The notes below the pieces were generated by a model. It saw nothing but the letters and a program-made list of their open reading frames with translations, ran no database searches and was not told the DNA's origin. A stretch of DNA of 64,000 nucleotides from the NCBI GenBank assembly GCA_963704565.1, contig OY969917.1, forward strand, positions 2,852,001-2,916,000, read 5' to 3'. Both the position numbers and the translations under genes were made by a program. This DNA is from Rhodoblastus sp963704565 (GTDB lineage Bacteria > Pseudomonadota > Alphaproteobacteria > Rhizobiales > Beijerinckiaceae). Below, in pieces: positions 26,704-35,140 of the stretch (position 1 is its first letter; every line of letters begins with the position of its first letter).

Positions 26704-28374
26704 ATGACGCAAATGGCGCAAACGATCCCGATGGAAGAATTTTTCGAGCTCGGCCGACAGGCGGTCGACGCCATCGAAGCCCTTTATGAAGAGGCTGTGG
26801 CAAGCGTTCGCGCGAAAGTCACCGAAAGCGGCAAATTGTCCAATACGGCGATCGAGCGGGAGCAACATGCCGCGCATGGCCTCGCCTGGTTCGCCACTTA
26901 TGTCGAATCCTTGCGCGAAATGCTGGCCTATGCCGAGCGCATGCGGTCCGAGGGGCGCTACGGAGAAACTGAAGACTTGCTGACGCGGATCGGCGTCGGC
27001 GAATATCTCGCCCAGATTTTCGGCGGCATTCCGATGAGCCAGGGCGAATTTGTCCGTCTTGGGGATTTCGGCTTGAGCGCTGCGACAATCGCGCTCAAGC
27101 GCTCCCCGCCGATCGAAAATTTAATCGCCGCAGGAAATACAGCGCCGAATCGGGCTCGGCTGGTTGATCTCATCGATCACGCCGCAGCGTCCGCGACCGT
27201 TGGCGCGCCCGGACTCGATGACACATTGGAGGCCATCCGCGAGGAAATTCGCAAATATGCGGAAGCTGAAGTCGTTCCCCACGCCCATCAATGGCATTTG
27301 CAAAACGCCTATATCCCGTTGGAAATCGTCAAGGGGCTTTCCGATCTCGGCGTTTTTGGCCTGACCATTCCCGAAGAATTTGGCGGCATGGGGTTGGGCA
27401 AGGTCGCCATGTGCGTGGTGACCGAAGAACTGTCGCGCGCCTATATCGGCGTCGGCTCGCTCGGCACCCGTTCGGAAATCGCCGGCGAACTGATCCTTGG
27501 CGGCGGCACGCCCGAGCAAAAGGAAAAATACCTGCCAAGAATTGCATCGGGCGAAATCCTGCCGACGGCGGTTTTCACCGAGCCCAACACCGGCTCGGAC
27601 CTCGCCTCGCTGCGGACCCGTGCGACGCGGGAAGGCGACAAATATATCGTAAATGGAAACAAGACCTGGATCACCCATCCGGTTCGCGCCGATCTGATGA
27701 CGGTTCTGACCCGCACCAACCCCAATGAGCCGGGCTATAAGGGCCTGTCGATGCTGTTGGCGGAAAAGCCACGCGGCGACGACGCCAATCCGTTCCCGGC
27801 CAAAGGCCTGTCGGGCGGCGAGATCGAGGTGCTCGGCTATCGCGGGATGAAAGAATATGAGATCGCCTTCGACGGTTTCGAGGTCCCGGCGGAAAATCTG
27901 CTCGGCGGCGTCGAAGGCCAGGGCTTCAAGCAGTTGATGCAGACTTTCGAAGCCGCCCGCATCCAGACGGCGGCGCGCGCCGTGGGCGTGGCGCAATGCG
28001 CCATGGAATTGGGGTTGCGCTACGCCAAGGAGCGCATCCAGTTCGGCAAGGCTTTGATCCATTTCCCCCGCGTCGCCGACAAGATCGCAATGATGGCCGT
28101 CGAAATCCATATCGCGCGCCAGATCACCTATTTCGCGGCGCGGGCCAAGGATGAAGGCAAGCGTTGCGATCTCGAGGCCGGCCAGGCCAAGCTGCTCGGC
28201 GCGCGCGTTGCCTGGGCGGCGGCGGACAATGCATTGCAAATTCACGGCGGCAATGGCTTCGCGCTGGAATATCCGGTTTCGCGCGTGCTCTGCGACGCGC
28301 GCATCCTGAATATTTTCGAGGGCGCGGCGGAAATTCAGGCGCAGGTGATCGCGCGGCGCCTGCTGGAAAACTGA
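26704..28374 (+). CDS. mcd: Acyl-CoA dehydrogenase of the methylsuccinyl-CoA dehydrogenase type
   Basis: An FAD enzyme of 556 residues, about 170 residues longer than ordinary acyl-CoA dehydrogenases. The helical N-terminal extension contains GEYLAQIFGGIPMSQGE, a feature I associate with (2S)-methylsuccinyl-CoA dehydrogenase of the ethylmalonyl-CoA pathway and its paralogues. The conventional core follows: VFTEPNTGSDLASLRT, NGNKTWITHP, the HGGNGFALEYPVSR block and the likely catalytic Glu in NIFEGAAEIQ. The assignment to methylsuccinyl-CoA is inference from architecture; another branched acyl-CoA remains possible. GGAG 6 bases upstream fixes the ATG at 26704 rather than GTG at 26674. The convergent S4 gene ends 2 bases after its stop. 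Confidence 0.85.
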   Translation: MTQMAQTIPMEEFFELGRQAVDAIEALYEEAVASVRAKVTESGKLSNTAIEREQHAAHGLAWFATYVESLREMLAYAERMRSEGRYGETEDLLTRIGVGEYLAQIFGGIPMSQGEFVRLGDFGLSAATIALKRSPPIENLIAAGNTAPNRARLVDLIDHAAASATVGAPGLDDTLEAIREEIRKYAEAEVVPHAHQWHLQNAYIPLEIVKGLSDLGVFGLTIPEEFGGMGLGKVAMCVVTEELSRAYIGVGSLGTRSEIAGELILGGGTPEQKEKYLPRIASGEILPTAVFTEPNTGSDLASLRTRATREGDKYIVNGNKTWITHPVRADLMTVLTRTNPNEPGYKGLSMLLAEKPRGDDANPFPAKGLSGGEIEVLGYRGMKEYEIAFDGFEVPAENLLGGVEGQGFKQLMQTFEAARIQTAARAVGVAQCAMELGLRYAKERIQFGKALIHFPRVADKIAMMAVEIHIARQITYFAARAKDEGKRCDLEAGQAKLLGARVAWAAADNALQIHGGNGFALEYPVSRVLCDARILNIFEGAAEIQAQVIARRLLEN

Positions 28375-28376
28375 AT

Positions 28377-28709
28377 TCAGTCAGACGCCGAATCGGATCG
28401 GCGATTCGGCGTCGCGCCATCGGCAGCGATTTCGCGATAGAGATTCGAGGCTTGCGAGAACGGCCCTCGACGTTCCGAAAAGCCGCGCACTTCCAGAACC
28501 CTTACGCGATCGTGCAACGCGATCGTGACGACATCGCCCAATGAAACCGGTTTTGCCGCCTGCTGGGCGCGCTGGCCATTGATCCGCACATGGCCGCTGG
28601 CGGCCAGTTCCGCCGCAGTCGCGCGCGTCCGCACGACGCGGGCGCGCCAAAGCCATTTGTCGAGTCTTTGTCGAGACGCTGGCGACGGAGGTCCAACAGA
28701 GGTCGTCAT
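28377..28709 (-). CDS. S4-domain RNA-binding protein (Hsp15/HslR-like)
   Basis: A 110-residue basic protein with an S4 domain across residues 12-75: RLDKWLWRARVVRTR, a helix-turn with ASGHVRINGQ, and a basic loop. Relatives such as Hsp15 bind stalled 50S subunits carrying peptidyl-tRNA. The ATG at 28707-28709 overlaps the stop of the upstream GNAT gene as TGATG, so translation is coupled. In other Hyphomicrobiales this protein usually lies next to fdxA-carD; here those genes are 9 kb away. Its final codons contain a 12-bp palindrome. Confidence 0.88.
   Translation of the reverse strand: MTTSVGPPSPASRQRLDKWLWRARVVRTRATAAELAASGHVRINGQRAQQAAKPVSLGDVVTIALHDRVRVLEVRGFSERRGPFSQASNLYREIAADGATPNRRSDSASD
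28384..28413. terminator. 12-bp perfect palindrome at the convergent gene ends
   Basis: Arms GACGCCGAATCG (28384-28395) and CGATTCGGCGTC (28402-28413) with a 6-base loop lie within the last codons of the S4 gene and immediately after the convergent acyl-CoA dehydrogenase. The position suggests a bidirectional terminator overlapping coding sequence. There is no T-tract on either side, so the mechanism is uncertain. Confidence 0.45.
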
Positions 28710-29962
28710 CACCGCCGCGCCTTGCTCAATAGCGATTTGGCCTGGTCGCGGAGCCAGCGCCGAAAGCGCTCGCGGCGCACGGCGCCGCGCAAGGCGGCGC
28801 CAGCAGCCGGACGGCAAGCGAGCATGATGTCGGCAAAGGGCTCTTGGTCGCGCCAGACATGATCGATCATCGGGTGATTGGGAACGGCGCAGGAATCGAT
28901 ACGGCTCAAACGCGGATCACGGAGAAGAGCGTCCGTCATGTGCAAAGTGAGCAGCACGCCGGGCGAAAAAGCCGCAAAATCCTCATCGTAAGCCGTCTTC
29001 CAGAAATAGGCCTTGTCGCCGTCGAGGAGCAGGATATTGCTGGCGATGACGCGTTCGCCGCACGCCAGCCAATAAATTCGGCATCGCGCATGATGCGCCA
29101 AACCGCGCAGCATGGCGCGCGCGAAGGCCGCGCGCTCCGGGCGGGCGAGCAGGGCGCCGCCGCGTCGTCCTTTCCAGCCTTTGGCTTCCAAAGCGAGAAA
29201 AGACTCGATGTGCTGGCTGAGCGCCTCACCCTCATCCGCGATCCCGAAGGAAATGTCGCCTGTTTCGTGAAGGCGGCGCAAAAGACGCCGCAGCTCTTTT
29301 CTTTTCTTGGATGAAATCGAATCCGCAGCAACGCGGTCGGTTTCGGTCGCATCGAGCGCGGCGCGCTTAGTTTGGGCCACGCTTGCGATGGCGAGACCGG
29401 CTTGCGCCGCGAAAGCCGCAACCAGGGAAAACAGCGGTCCGCGCCGTCGGATCAAGCCAAGCGACAGCATCGGCGACGCTCCGCCCTCGGCGCGCAAATG
29501 GCTCACGATCGCATCGAGGCAGGCGGCGGCTTCCACGCCGTCGAGCAAAGGCGCGCCAAGGCAACAATATTCGTGGCGCCACGTCTCGTAAGGTGTTTCG
29601 GGCGCTCCCGGCGCGACCAGCGGCCAAAGCGCCATGAGGCGGTCCGGCGCATCATTCGCTTTGCGCCAGACCAACAGGAAAAGCAAATTCCTCGGGCGTC
29701 GCACGTGCTGGAGAAAAGCGAGGGCGAAGCTCGGCTCAATGAAAACGTTGCGTTCGAGCGCGCGTCCGGCAAGGTCGGCCCATTCACTTTCATGGCGGCG
29801 CAATCGTTCAAGACTGATCGTCTCGACCAGAAACGGATTTGAAACAGTCGCCGGATCGACTAACCCGGTCATGGCGTCTTCGTCGGCCCAGGCCGAATAA
29901 TCGGCTTGGCCGTCCAATTGCGCCATTCGCCAGGATGGCTCGAATCCGAAAGTATGTGTCAC
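28709..29962 (-). CDS. GNAT family N-acetyltransferase (CelD/BioF2-like)
   Basis: A 417-residue protein of the CelD/FemAB-related acetyltransferase group. The fold (about residues 190-350) includes KKRKELRRLLRRL, a segment typical of this group, and an AxAFWK-type strand around DGDKAYFWKTAYDED. Substrate is unknown; relatives are tied to polysaccharide or cell-envelope acylation, but nothing nearby tells which. Translation appears to begin with GTG at 29962, with GGAG 10 bases upstream; an ATG at 29926 lacks a ribosome-binding site. It is coupled to the S4 gene. Confidence 0.75.
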   Translation of the reverse strand: MTHTFGFEPSWRMAQLDGQADYSAWADEDAMTGLVDPATVSNPFLVETISLERLRRHESEWADLAGRALERNVFIEPSFALAFLQHVRRPRNLLFLLVWRKANDAPDRLMALWPLVAPGAPETPYETWRHEYCCLGAPLLDGVEAAACLDAIVSHLRAEGGASPMLSLGLIRRRGPLFSLVAAFAAQAGLAIASVAQTKRAALDATETDRVAADSISSKKRKELRRLLRRLHETGDISFGIADEGEALSQHIESFLALEAKGWKGRRGGALLARPERAAFARAMLRGLAHHARCRIYWLACGERVIASNILLLDGDKAYFWKTAYDEDFAAFSPGVLLTLHMTDALLRDPRLSRIDSCAVPNHPMIDHVWRDQEPFADIMLACRPAAGAALRGAVRRERFRRWLRDQAKSLLSKARR

Positions 29963-30081
29963 TCCTGACCGGCTCCGGTTCGCCGCGGCGCCTCAAAACG
30001 GGACTAATGGGTCGTTTTGGCGCGATTCTCCACGAGCGCGAGAAAGTGACGTTAACCAATCAATCTCGGCGCCAAAGGAGA

Positions 30082-31236
30082 TCAGGCGAGTAATCCGCCT
30101 CTTGCCGGCGTCAACGGACTCTCGGTCAGCGCCTGCGCATCGGGGCGGTCAATGCCAAGATCGCCGGCGAAGGCGTCGTAAAGACCCTGAACGAATTGCG
30201 GACTCGTATTGTGGACGATGAAGACGATTCGAGTCCGGTGATCGGCGTCCGGCCAGGCGTCGAGGCGTGTCGGCGGATGAAAGACATGCTGCACCCCATG
30301 GATGACCAATGGCCGAGACGGGTCGTCGGTTAAGGCGATGATTCCCTTGACCCGAAGAAGATTGGGCCCGTGGGCGTTGCGCAGGATTTCCAGAAAAAGA
30401 TCGCAGGACGAGGGCGAAAGCGGTTTTTCCCCGACCAGAACAAAGGCGCGGATCGAATCGCCATGGCGATTGATGTCGTGATCGTGGCTCTCATGCTCCG
30501 AATGATGGCCATGCCCATGGGTGGCGACCGCCAGCGCCTCGACGTTCAGCCAGCGCGCGACATCCGTGGCCTTGGTTTCCGGATTATAGAGGCCCAGACC
30601 GAGAAGATGGTTGGCGTCGAGCAGTTTCGGATCGTCGAGACGTCGGGCGCCTGCATTGATCCTTTCGAGCCGTTCGAGGAGACGCGCGAAGGCGCGTTTT
30701 TCCTCGTCGGATCGAATCAGATCGATTTTTGAAAAAACCAGAAGGTCGGCCATCGCGGCCTGGCGCAAGGATTCGGGATGCGTCTCCAGGGTTGCCGCGC
30801 CATTGATCGCGTCCAGAACCGTCACCAGGCCGTCCAGCCGGAAGCGCAACAGCAGATAGGGATGGCCCATCAGCGTGTGGAGGATCGGCGCGGGGTCGGC
30901 CAATCCCGTGGTTTCGATCACGAGCCGGTCGAAGGGCGGAATCCGTCCGTTGTCGAGACGGCGGAGCAGGTTTTCCAGCGTGTCGATCAGATCGCCGCGC
31001 AAGGTGCAGCACAGGCATCCGGAGGCCATCATGACCATGTCGCCGTCGATTTTTTCGACAAACAGATGGTCGAGGCCGATCTCGCCGAATTCATTGATGA
31101 GAACGACCGACCGGGCCAGAGCGGGATCGCGCAGGAGTCGGTTCAGAACGGTCGTCTTACCCGCTCCGAGGAACCCTGTCAGGATCGTCACGGGTATGGG
31201 CGGCGGCGGGCGCCGGTCGGAGGGCGCCGCGCTCAA
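30082..31236 (-). CDS. CobW/COG0523 family GTP-binding metallochaperone
   Basis: A 384-residue G3E-family GTPase that likely delivers or manages a metal ion. Walker A GFLGAGKTT is at residues 21-29, followed by NEFGE, the metal-binding CLCC motif (Cys74, 76, 77) and the guanine-specific SKID. A histidine-rich segment (about residues 238-260, with GHGHHSEHESHDHD) and the CobW C-terminal domain follow; such stretches are typical of zinc-handling members. Translation begins with TTG at 31236, which overlaps the stop of the D,D-carboxypeptidase gene as TTGA, so the two are coupled. Zinc is the best guess because no cobalamin synthesis gene is adjacent; cobS-cobT are 3 kb away. Confidence 0.88.
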   Translation of the reverse strand: MSAAPSDRRPPPPIPVTILTGFLGAGKTTVLNRLLRDPALARSVVLINEFGEIGLDHLFVEKIDGDMVMMASGCLCCTLRGDLIDTLENLLRRLDNGRIPPFDRLVIETTGLADPAPILHTLMGHPYLLLRFRLDGLVTVLDAINGAATLETHPESLRQAAMADLLVFSKIDLIRSDEEKRAFARLLERLERINAGARRLDDPKLLDANHLLGLGLYNPETKATDVARWLNVEALAVATHGHGHHSEHESHDHDINRHGDSIRAFVLVGEKPLSPSSCDLFLEILRNAHGPNLLRVKGIIALTDDPSRPLVIHGVQHVFHPPTRLDAWPDADHRTRIVFIVHNTSPQFVQGLYDAFAGDLGIDRPDAQALTESPLTPARGGLLA

Positions 31237-32732
31237 TGATCGGTCGCCTGTTTGGCGGCCGTGCCGGAGAGATGTGCATTCTTGGCCGGCTGTTCCGTTT
31301 TCGATTGGGCCGCCGGTTTGGCGTGAGCTTTAGGCCCGGCGGCTTTTCCCGCCGCAGCTTTCTTGGCGTGCGTTTTTTTGGCGACGGTTTTCTTGACGAC
31401 CTTCGCCTTACCGACCGTCTTGGCGGTTTTCGGCTTCTTTTTGCCTGCTTTTGCCTGCTTTGCGGCGTGCTTTTTCGCCCCGCGGTGCATGGGAAGCGCT
31501 TTTGGGTCCGGTTTCAGCGTGGCCGGCGTAGCCGTCTGTTCAGGCGCCGGCGCGGTATAGGCGATCGCGCCGATCGGGCTGTTGGCGGGGCGAGGGCCGG
31601 CGATAGGCCCCTGATAGCCGGGAGCCTCGCCGACATAGACTGGCGTTGGATCGAAGACGGGGCGCGGCAACGCCGCGATCGCCGCGCCTTCTTTGGGAAT
31701 GGACGGCGTCGCGCCGGGCGCGGCCTGCATCGGGCTGTTGAAATCTTCGCTTTCGGCCTCGAGCACGGCCTTGGGGCTGCGTCCGCCGCAAATCTCGCCA
31801 TGCATGTCGGGGGGCGCGCCGCCGACCGACGGCAGTTCGGCGGCCGGTTCGCCAAGCTGAGAGGTCGCGAAGGCGCGATCGAGCAGGTCCGCCGCATGGG
31901 CGGTGCGGATCTTGGCGGTCAGATCGCCCATGATCACGACAATGACCTTGCGTCCGTTCCGTGTCGCGCTCGCCACGAGATTGAACCCGGCGGCGCAGGT
32001 GAAACCGGTCTTCATGCCGTCCGCGCCCGGATAACGACCGAGCAGGCCGTTATGGTTGGGGATCACCTTGTCGTCCAGTTTCATCGCGCCGATGTCGAAA
32101 AGATCCGTATATTGCGGGAAATCCGTAAGCAGCGCCCGGCCCAGGATCGCCATGTCGCGCGGGGAACTGTAATGGTTGGGATCCGGCAGGCCGTTGGGAT
32201 TCATGAAATGCAACTCGCGCATGCCCAGTTTGGCGGCCGTCCGGTTCATTTCGTCGGCGAAAGCTTCAACCGAGCCCGACACGCCTTCCGCGACGGTGAC
32301 CGCCAGATCGTTGGCGGATTTCACCATCAGCATTTTCAGAGTATTGCCCAAAGTGACCAAAGAGCCGGGAGCGAAGCCCATCTTGGACGGCTTCATTCTG
32401 GCCGCCAGCGCGGACACGATCATCGGCGTGTCGAGAGAAACGCGACCTTCCTGGACGGCCTGAAGCGCCACATAAACGGTCATCAGCTTGGTGACGGAGG
32501 CTGGATACCACGGGTGGGTAGGGTTGCGAGCCTCGATGATTCGACCGGTCGCCACATCGATCGAAATAAAAGGCGGCGGCGCGTAATGAACATTCGCCGC
32601 GGCGACATGCGCGTGAGTTTTCCCAGACTTATGGCGCGCCTGGGCGACGCCGATATAACCGCTGTTCGCAACGCCCAAGGCGGCGATCAGGGCGCCTGTC
32701 GTCAGCCGGAATCGATGCGGAATCAAAAACAT
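31233..32732 (-). CDS. D-alanyl-D-alanine carboxypeptidase (S11) with cationic C-terminal tail
   Basis: A periplasmic penicillin-binding protein that trims the terminal D-Ala from peptidoglycan pentapeptides. After a signal-like N-terminus (residues 1-32), the three active-site motifs are SVTK (Ser79-Lys82), SAN (139-141) and KTG (241-243). Beyond the catalytic domain comes about 200 residues of low-complexity sequence, ending with a lysine- and alanine-rich, histone H1-like tail (roughly the last 80 residues). The usual S11 C-terminal amphipathic anchor is not obvious. The ATG at 32730-32732 has AGAGG 5 bases upstream. Its stop overlaps the start of the CobW gene. Confidence 0.92.
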   Translation of the reverse strand: MFLIPHRFRLTTGALIAALGVANSGYIGVAQARHKSGKTHAHVAAANVHYAPPPFISIDVATGRIIEARNPTHPWYPASVTKLMTVYVALQAVQEGRVSLDTPMIVSALAARMKPSKMGFAPGSLVTLGNTLKMLMVKSANDLAVTVAEGVSGSVEAFADEMNRTAAKLGMRELHFMNPNGLPDPNHYSSPRDMAILGRALLTDFPQYTDLFDIGAMKLDDKVIPNHNGLLGRYPGADGMKTGFTCAAGFNLVASATRNGRKVIVVIMGDLTAKIRTAHAADLLDRAFATSQLGEPAAELPSVGGAPPDMHGEICGGRSPKAVLEAESEDFNSPMQAAPGATPSIPKEGAAIAALPRPVFDPTPVYVGEAPGYQGPIAGPRPANSPIGAIAYTAPAPEQTATPATLKPDPKALPMHRGAKKHAAKQAKAGKKKPKTAKTVGKAKVVKKTVAKKTHAKKAAAGKAAGPKAHAKPAAQSKTEQPAKNAHLSGTAAKQATDH

Positions 32733-32910
32733 CATCGCCTCTGCACATATAGCCAGGCGCGCCCAGCCCAGGTTGGAATGTGGGGAGAGCGAGCGATGGC
32801 TCGAAATCGAACTTCCCACGGGGGCGTGAAGGACAGGCCGCGCCGAAAGCCAGCCGGATTTTCCGGAGTCATTCCGCGCCGCATTCGGTCACCATGGTTT
32901 TGCGACCCTT

Positions 32911-33228
32911 TTATGTCCAGACCTTGGATTTCATTTCGCCCGGAGCCTTGAGGTCCAGCGCCAAAGCGTGGACGCCGTTCGCGAGTTCATCGGCCAAAAT
33001 CGAATTGACCACCCGGTGGCGGTCGATTCGGTTCAAACCCTCGAATTTTGCCGAAACGATCCGCACCCGAAAATGGGTCTCTCGGCCATGTCCGGCGCCA
33101 CCTGCATGACCCATATGGCCGGCATGGCTTTCCGATTCGTCAATGACGGACAGGAATTCAGGCGCGAAAGCGGTGCCGAGCTTGCCTTCCATCCTTTCAC
33201 GCATCGTGGGCTTTTTCACTGACTCCAT
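32911..33228 (-). CDS. bolA: BolA family protein
   Basis: A 105-residue BolA/IbaG-type protein. The family partners monothiol glutaredoxin in iron-sulfur cluster handling and affects morphology and stress response. The conserved core is RETHFRVRIVSAKFEG then DRHRVVNSILADEL near residues 68-82, with a His-Gly-rich loop (residues 33-48) longer than in many homologues. The same frame is open upstream to 33738, but AGGAG 7 bases before the ATG at 33226-33228 fixes the start. It is divergent from the J-domain gene, sharing a 102-base promoter region, an arrangement common in Hyphomicrobiales. Confidence 0.93.
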   Translation of the reverse strand: MESVKKPTMRERMEGKLGTAFAPEFLSVIDESESHAGHMGHAGGAGHGRETHFRVRIVSAKFEGLNRIDRHRVVNSILADELANGVHALALDLKAPGEMKSKVWT

Positions 33229-33330
33229 AAACGTTCTCCTCGCGCACCAGGCTGGATTGGGACGTGTCAAGACAATTAATCTCGCTCCCATCCTTGCCGG
33301 CCGCCCCGCTTCAACCCTATTCTTTATCGC

Positions 33331-33906
33331 ATGGATTTGAACTCTCCCATTTTTGACCGGATCAGGACGCGACGCAACACAGCGACGCAAGACGATCCCG
33401 TCGGACCGAAATGCCAGCATCCCGGATGCGATGCGCCGGGAGAATTTCGCGCGCCTATGGGGCGTCTGCGGGAAGGGCAGTATTTCTGCTTCTGCCTCGA
33501 TCATGTCCGGGAATATAACGCGACCTACAATTATTTTAACGGCATGACCGACGAGGCCGTGCGCGTCTATCAGAAAGAATCGCTGACCGGGCACCGTCCG
33601 ACGTGGAAAATGGGAGCGAATCGGGGCGAACCGATGTCGCGCGGCGCACATAACGGTTTCGCGGCCCATGGCGCCGCGGGCAAGCGCCCCGCGCGCCGCC
33701 AGCCGCGCCACGGCGTCGTCGCGCTGAAAGCTTTGCATGTTCTTGGCCTTGACGATGACGCGCGTCCCACGGAAATCAAGGCGCGCTACAAGGATCTAGT
33801 CAAGAGGCTGCATCCCGACGCCAATGGGGGCGACCGTTCGAATGAAGCCAGGTTACAGGAAATCATAAATGCTTACAACGTGTTGAGGTCATTTCGCGCG
33901 GTGTGA
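33331..33906 (+). CDS. J-domain protein with C-terminal DnaJ domain
   Basis: A 191-residue co-chaperone-like protein. The N-terminal half carries CQHPGCDAPGEFRAP and YFCFCLDHVREYN, a cysteine/histidine pattern that might bind a metal. The C-terminal J domain (about residues 130-190) has the essential HPD at 161-163 in RLHPDANGG. The partner Hsp70 and client are unknown. Paired with divergent bolA and followed by cobS, it matches a neighbourhood seen in other Hyphomicrobiales. Confidence 0.9.
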   Translation: MDLNSPIFDRIRTRRNTATQDDPVGPKCQHPGCDAPGEFRAPMGRLREGQYFCFCLDHVREYNATYNYFNGMTDEAVRVYQKESLTGHRPTWKMGANRGEPMSRGAHNGFAAHGAAGKRPARRQPRHGVVALKALHVLGLDDDARPTEIKARYKDLVKRLHPDANGGDRSNEARLQEIINAYNVLRSFRAV

Positions 33907-34098
33907 GCGCATGGCGGGCGGCGGGAAGTTTGCGGCTTCGCCGCTTGTGGCTCCGTGCATCGCCGGTTTATCGTCGCGGGATATGACAAGGAAGCGCGAG
34001 AACAGCGATCGAAACGACATCGCGGATCGACTCCGACGACAAAATGCAAATCCGGGGTCGCGGCCATTTGGCGCCGCCGCCGCGGAGATGGAGGTGAA

Positions 34099-35094
34099 AT
34101 GCAAGGCGTGCAATCCACGGGGTCCAGCTCGCGGCTCCCGGACAAGACCATCTCGGTGCGGGACGTTTTTGGAATCGATTCCGATATGGTCGTTCCTGCT
34201 TTTTCGCAGTCCGACGAGCATGTGCCGGAACTCGATGCCGATTATCTGTTCGACCGCACGACCACATTGGCCATTCTGGCCGGCTTCGCCTTCAACCGCC
34301 GCGTCATGGTTTCCGGCTATCACGGCACAGGCAAATCGACTCATATCGAGCAGGTGGCGGCGCGGTTGAATTGGCCCTGCGTTCGCGTCAACCTGGATAG
34401 CCATGTCTCCCGCGTCGATCTCGTCGGCAAGGACGCGATCGTTCTGCGCGAAGGCAAGCAGGTGACGGAATTCCGCGACGGCATTCTGCCATGGGCCCTC
34501 CAGCACAATATCGCGCTTTGTTTCGACGAATATGACGCCGGCCGTCCCGATGTCATGTTCGTCATCCAGCGGGTGCTCGAAGTGTCCGGCCGGCTCACTT
34601 TGCTCGACCAGAATCGGGTGATCAGCCCCCATCCGGCGTTCCGGCTGTTCGCGACCGCAAATACGATCGGCCTTGGCGACACCTCCGGCCTTTATCATGG
34701 CACGCAGCAGATCAATCAAGGGCAGATGGATCGCTGGTCCATCGTCACGACCTTGAACTATTTACCCCATGACAAGGAGGTTGATATCGTCCTGGCCAAG
34801 GTCAAGCGTTTCCAGAAGGACAAGGAAGGCGCCGCCACCATCGGCAAAATGGTGCGGGTCGCCGATCTGACCCGCAACGCCTTCATGGGCGGGGATCTTT
34901 CGACTGTCATGAGTCCTCGGACCGTCATTACCTGGGCGGAAAACGCCGAAATTTTTGGCGATGTCGGTTTCGCTTTCCGCCTGACTTTCCTGAACAAATG
35001 CGACGAGCTGGAGCGACCGCTCGTCGCCGAATTCTATCAGCGCTCGTTCGGCAAGGAATTGCCGGAAAGCGCGATGAATGTCGCTTTGAGCTGA
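34099..35094 (+). CDS. cobS: Aerobic cobaltochelatase subunit CobS
   Basis: The AAA+ subunit that, with CobT and CobN, inserts cobalt into hydrogenobyrinic acid a,c-diamide during aerobic cobalamin synthesis. The 331-residue protein has Walker A GYHGTGKST (73-81), Walker B ALCFDEYDAG, and ATANTIGLGDTSGLYHGTQ, a CobS hallmark. The frame is open upstream to 33955, but GGAGG 4-5 bases before the ATG at 34099 and the family length fix the start. cobT follows 46 bases downstream. cobN is not in the window. Confidence 0.96.
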   Translation: MQGVQSTGSSSRLPDKTISVRDVFGIDSDMVVPAFSQSDEHVPELDADYLFDRTTTLAILAGFAFNRRVMVSGYHGTGKSTHIEQVAARLNWPCVRVNLDSHVSRVDLVGKDAIVLREGKQVTEFRDGILPWALQHNIALCFDEYDAGRPDVMFVIQRVLEVSGRLTLLDQNRVISPHPAFRLFATANTIGLGDTSGLYHGTQQINQGQMDRWSIVTTLNYLPHDKEVDIVLAKVKRFQKDKEGAATIGKMVRVADLTRNAFMGGDLSTVMSPRTVITWAENAEIFGDVGFAFRLTFLNKCDELERPLVAEFYQRSFGKELPESAMNVALS

Positions 35095-35140
35095 GCGTCG
35101 CGTCGTTTTCATTGTTTTATCCGAGTACCGGATTCGCCGG

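Noticed and set aside
31236..32951. A 571-codon open frame opposite the D,D-carboxypeptidase
   Set aside because: Arg/Gly-rich shadow of a gene with all three active-site motifs in the other strand.
33229..33738. Upstream extension of the bolA frame to 275 residues
   Set aside because: The extra part is antisense to the J-domain gene, and a strong ribosome-binding site marks the short start.
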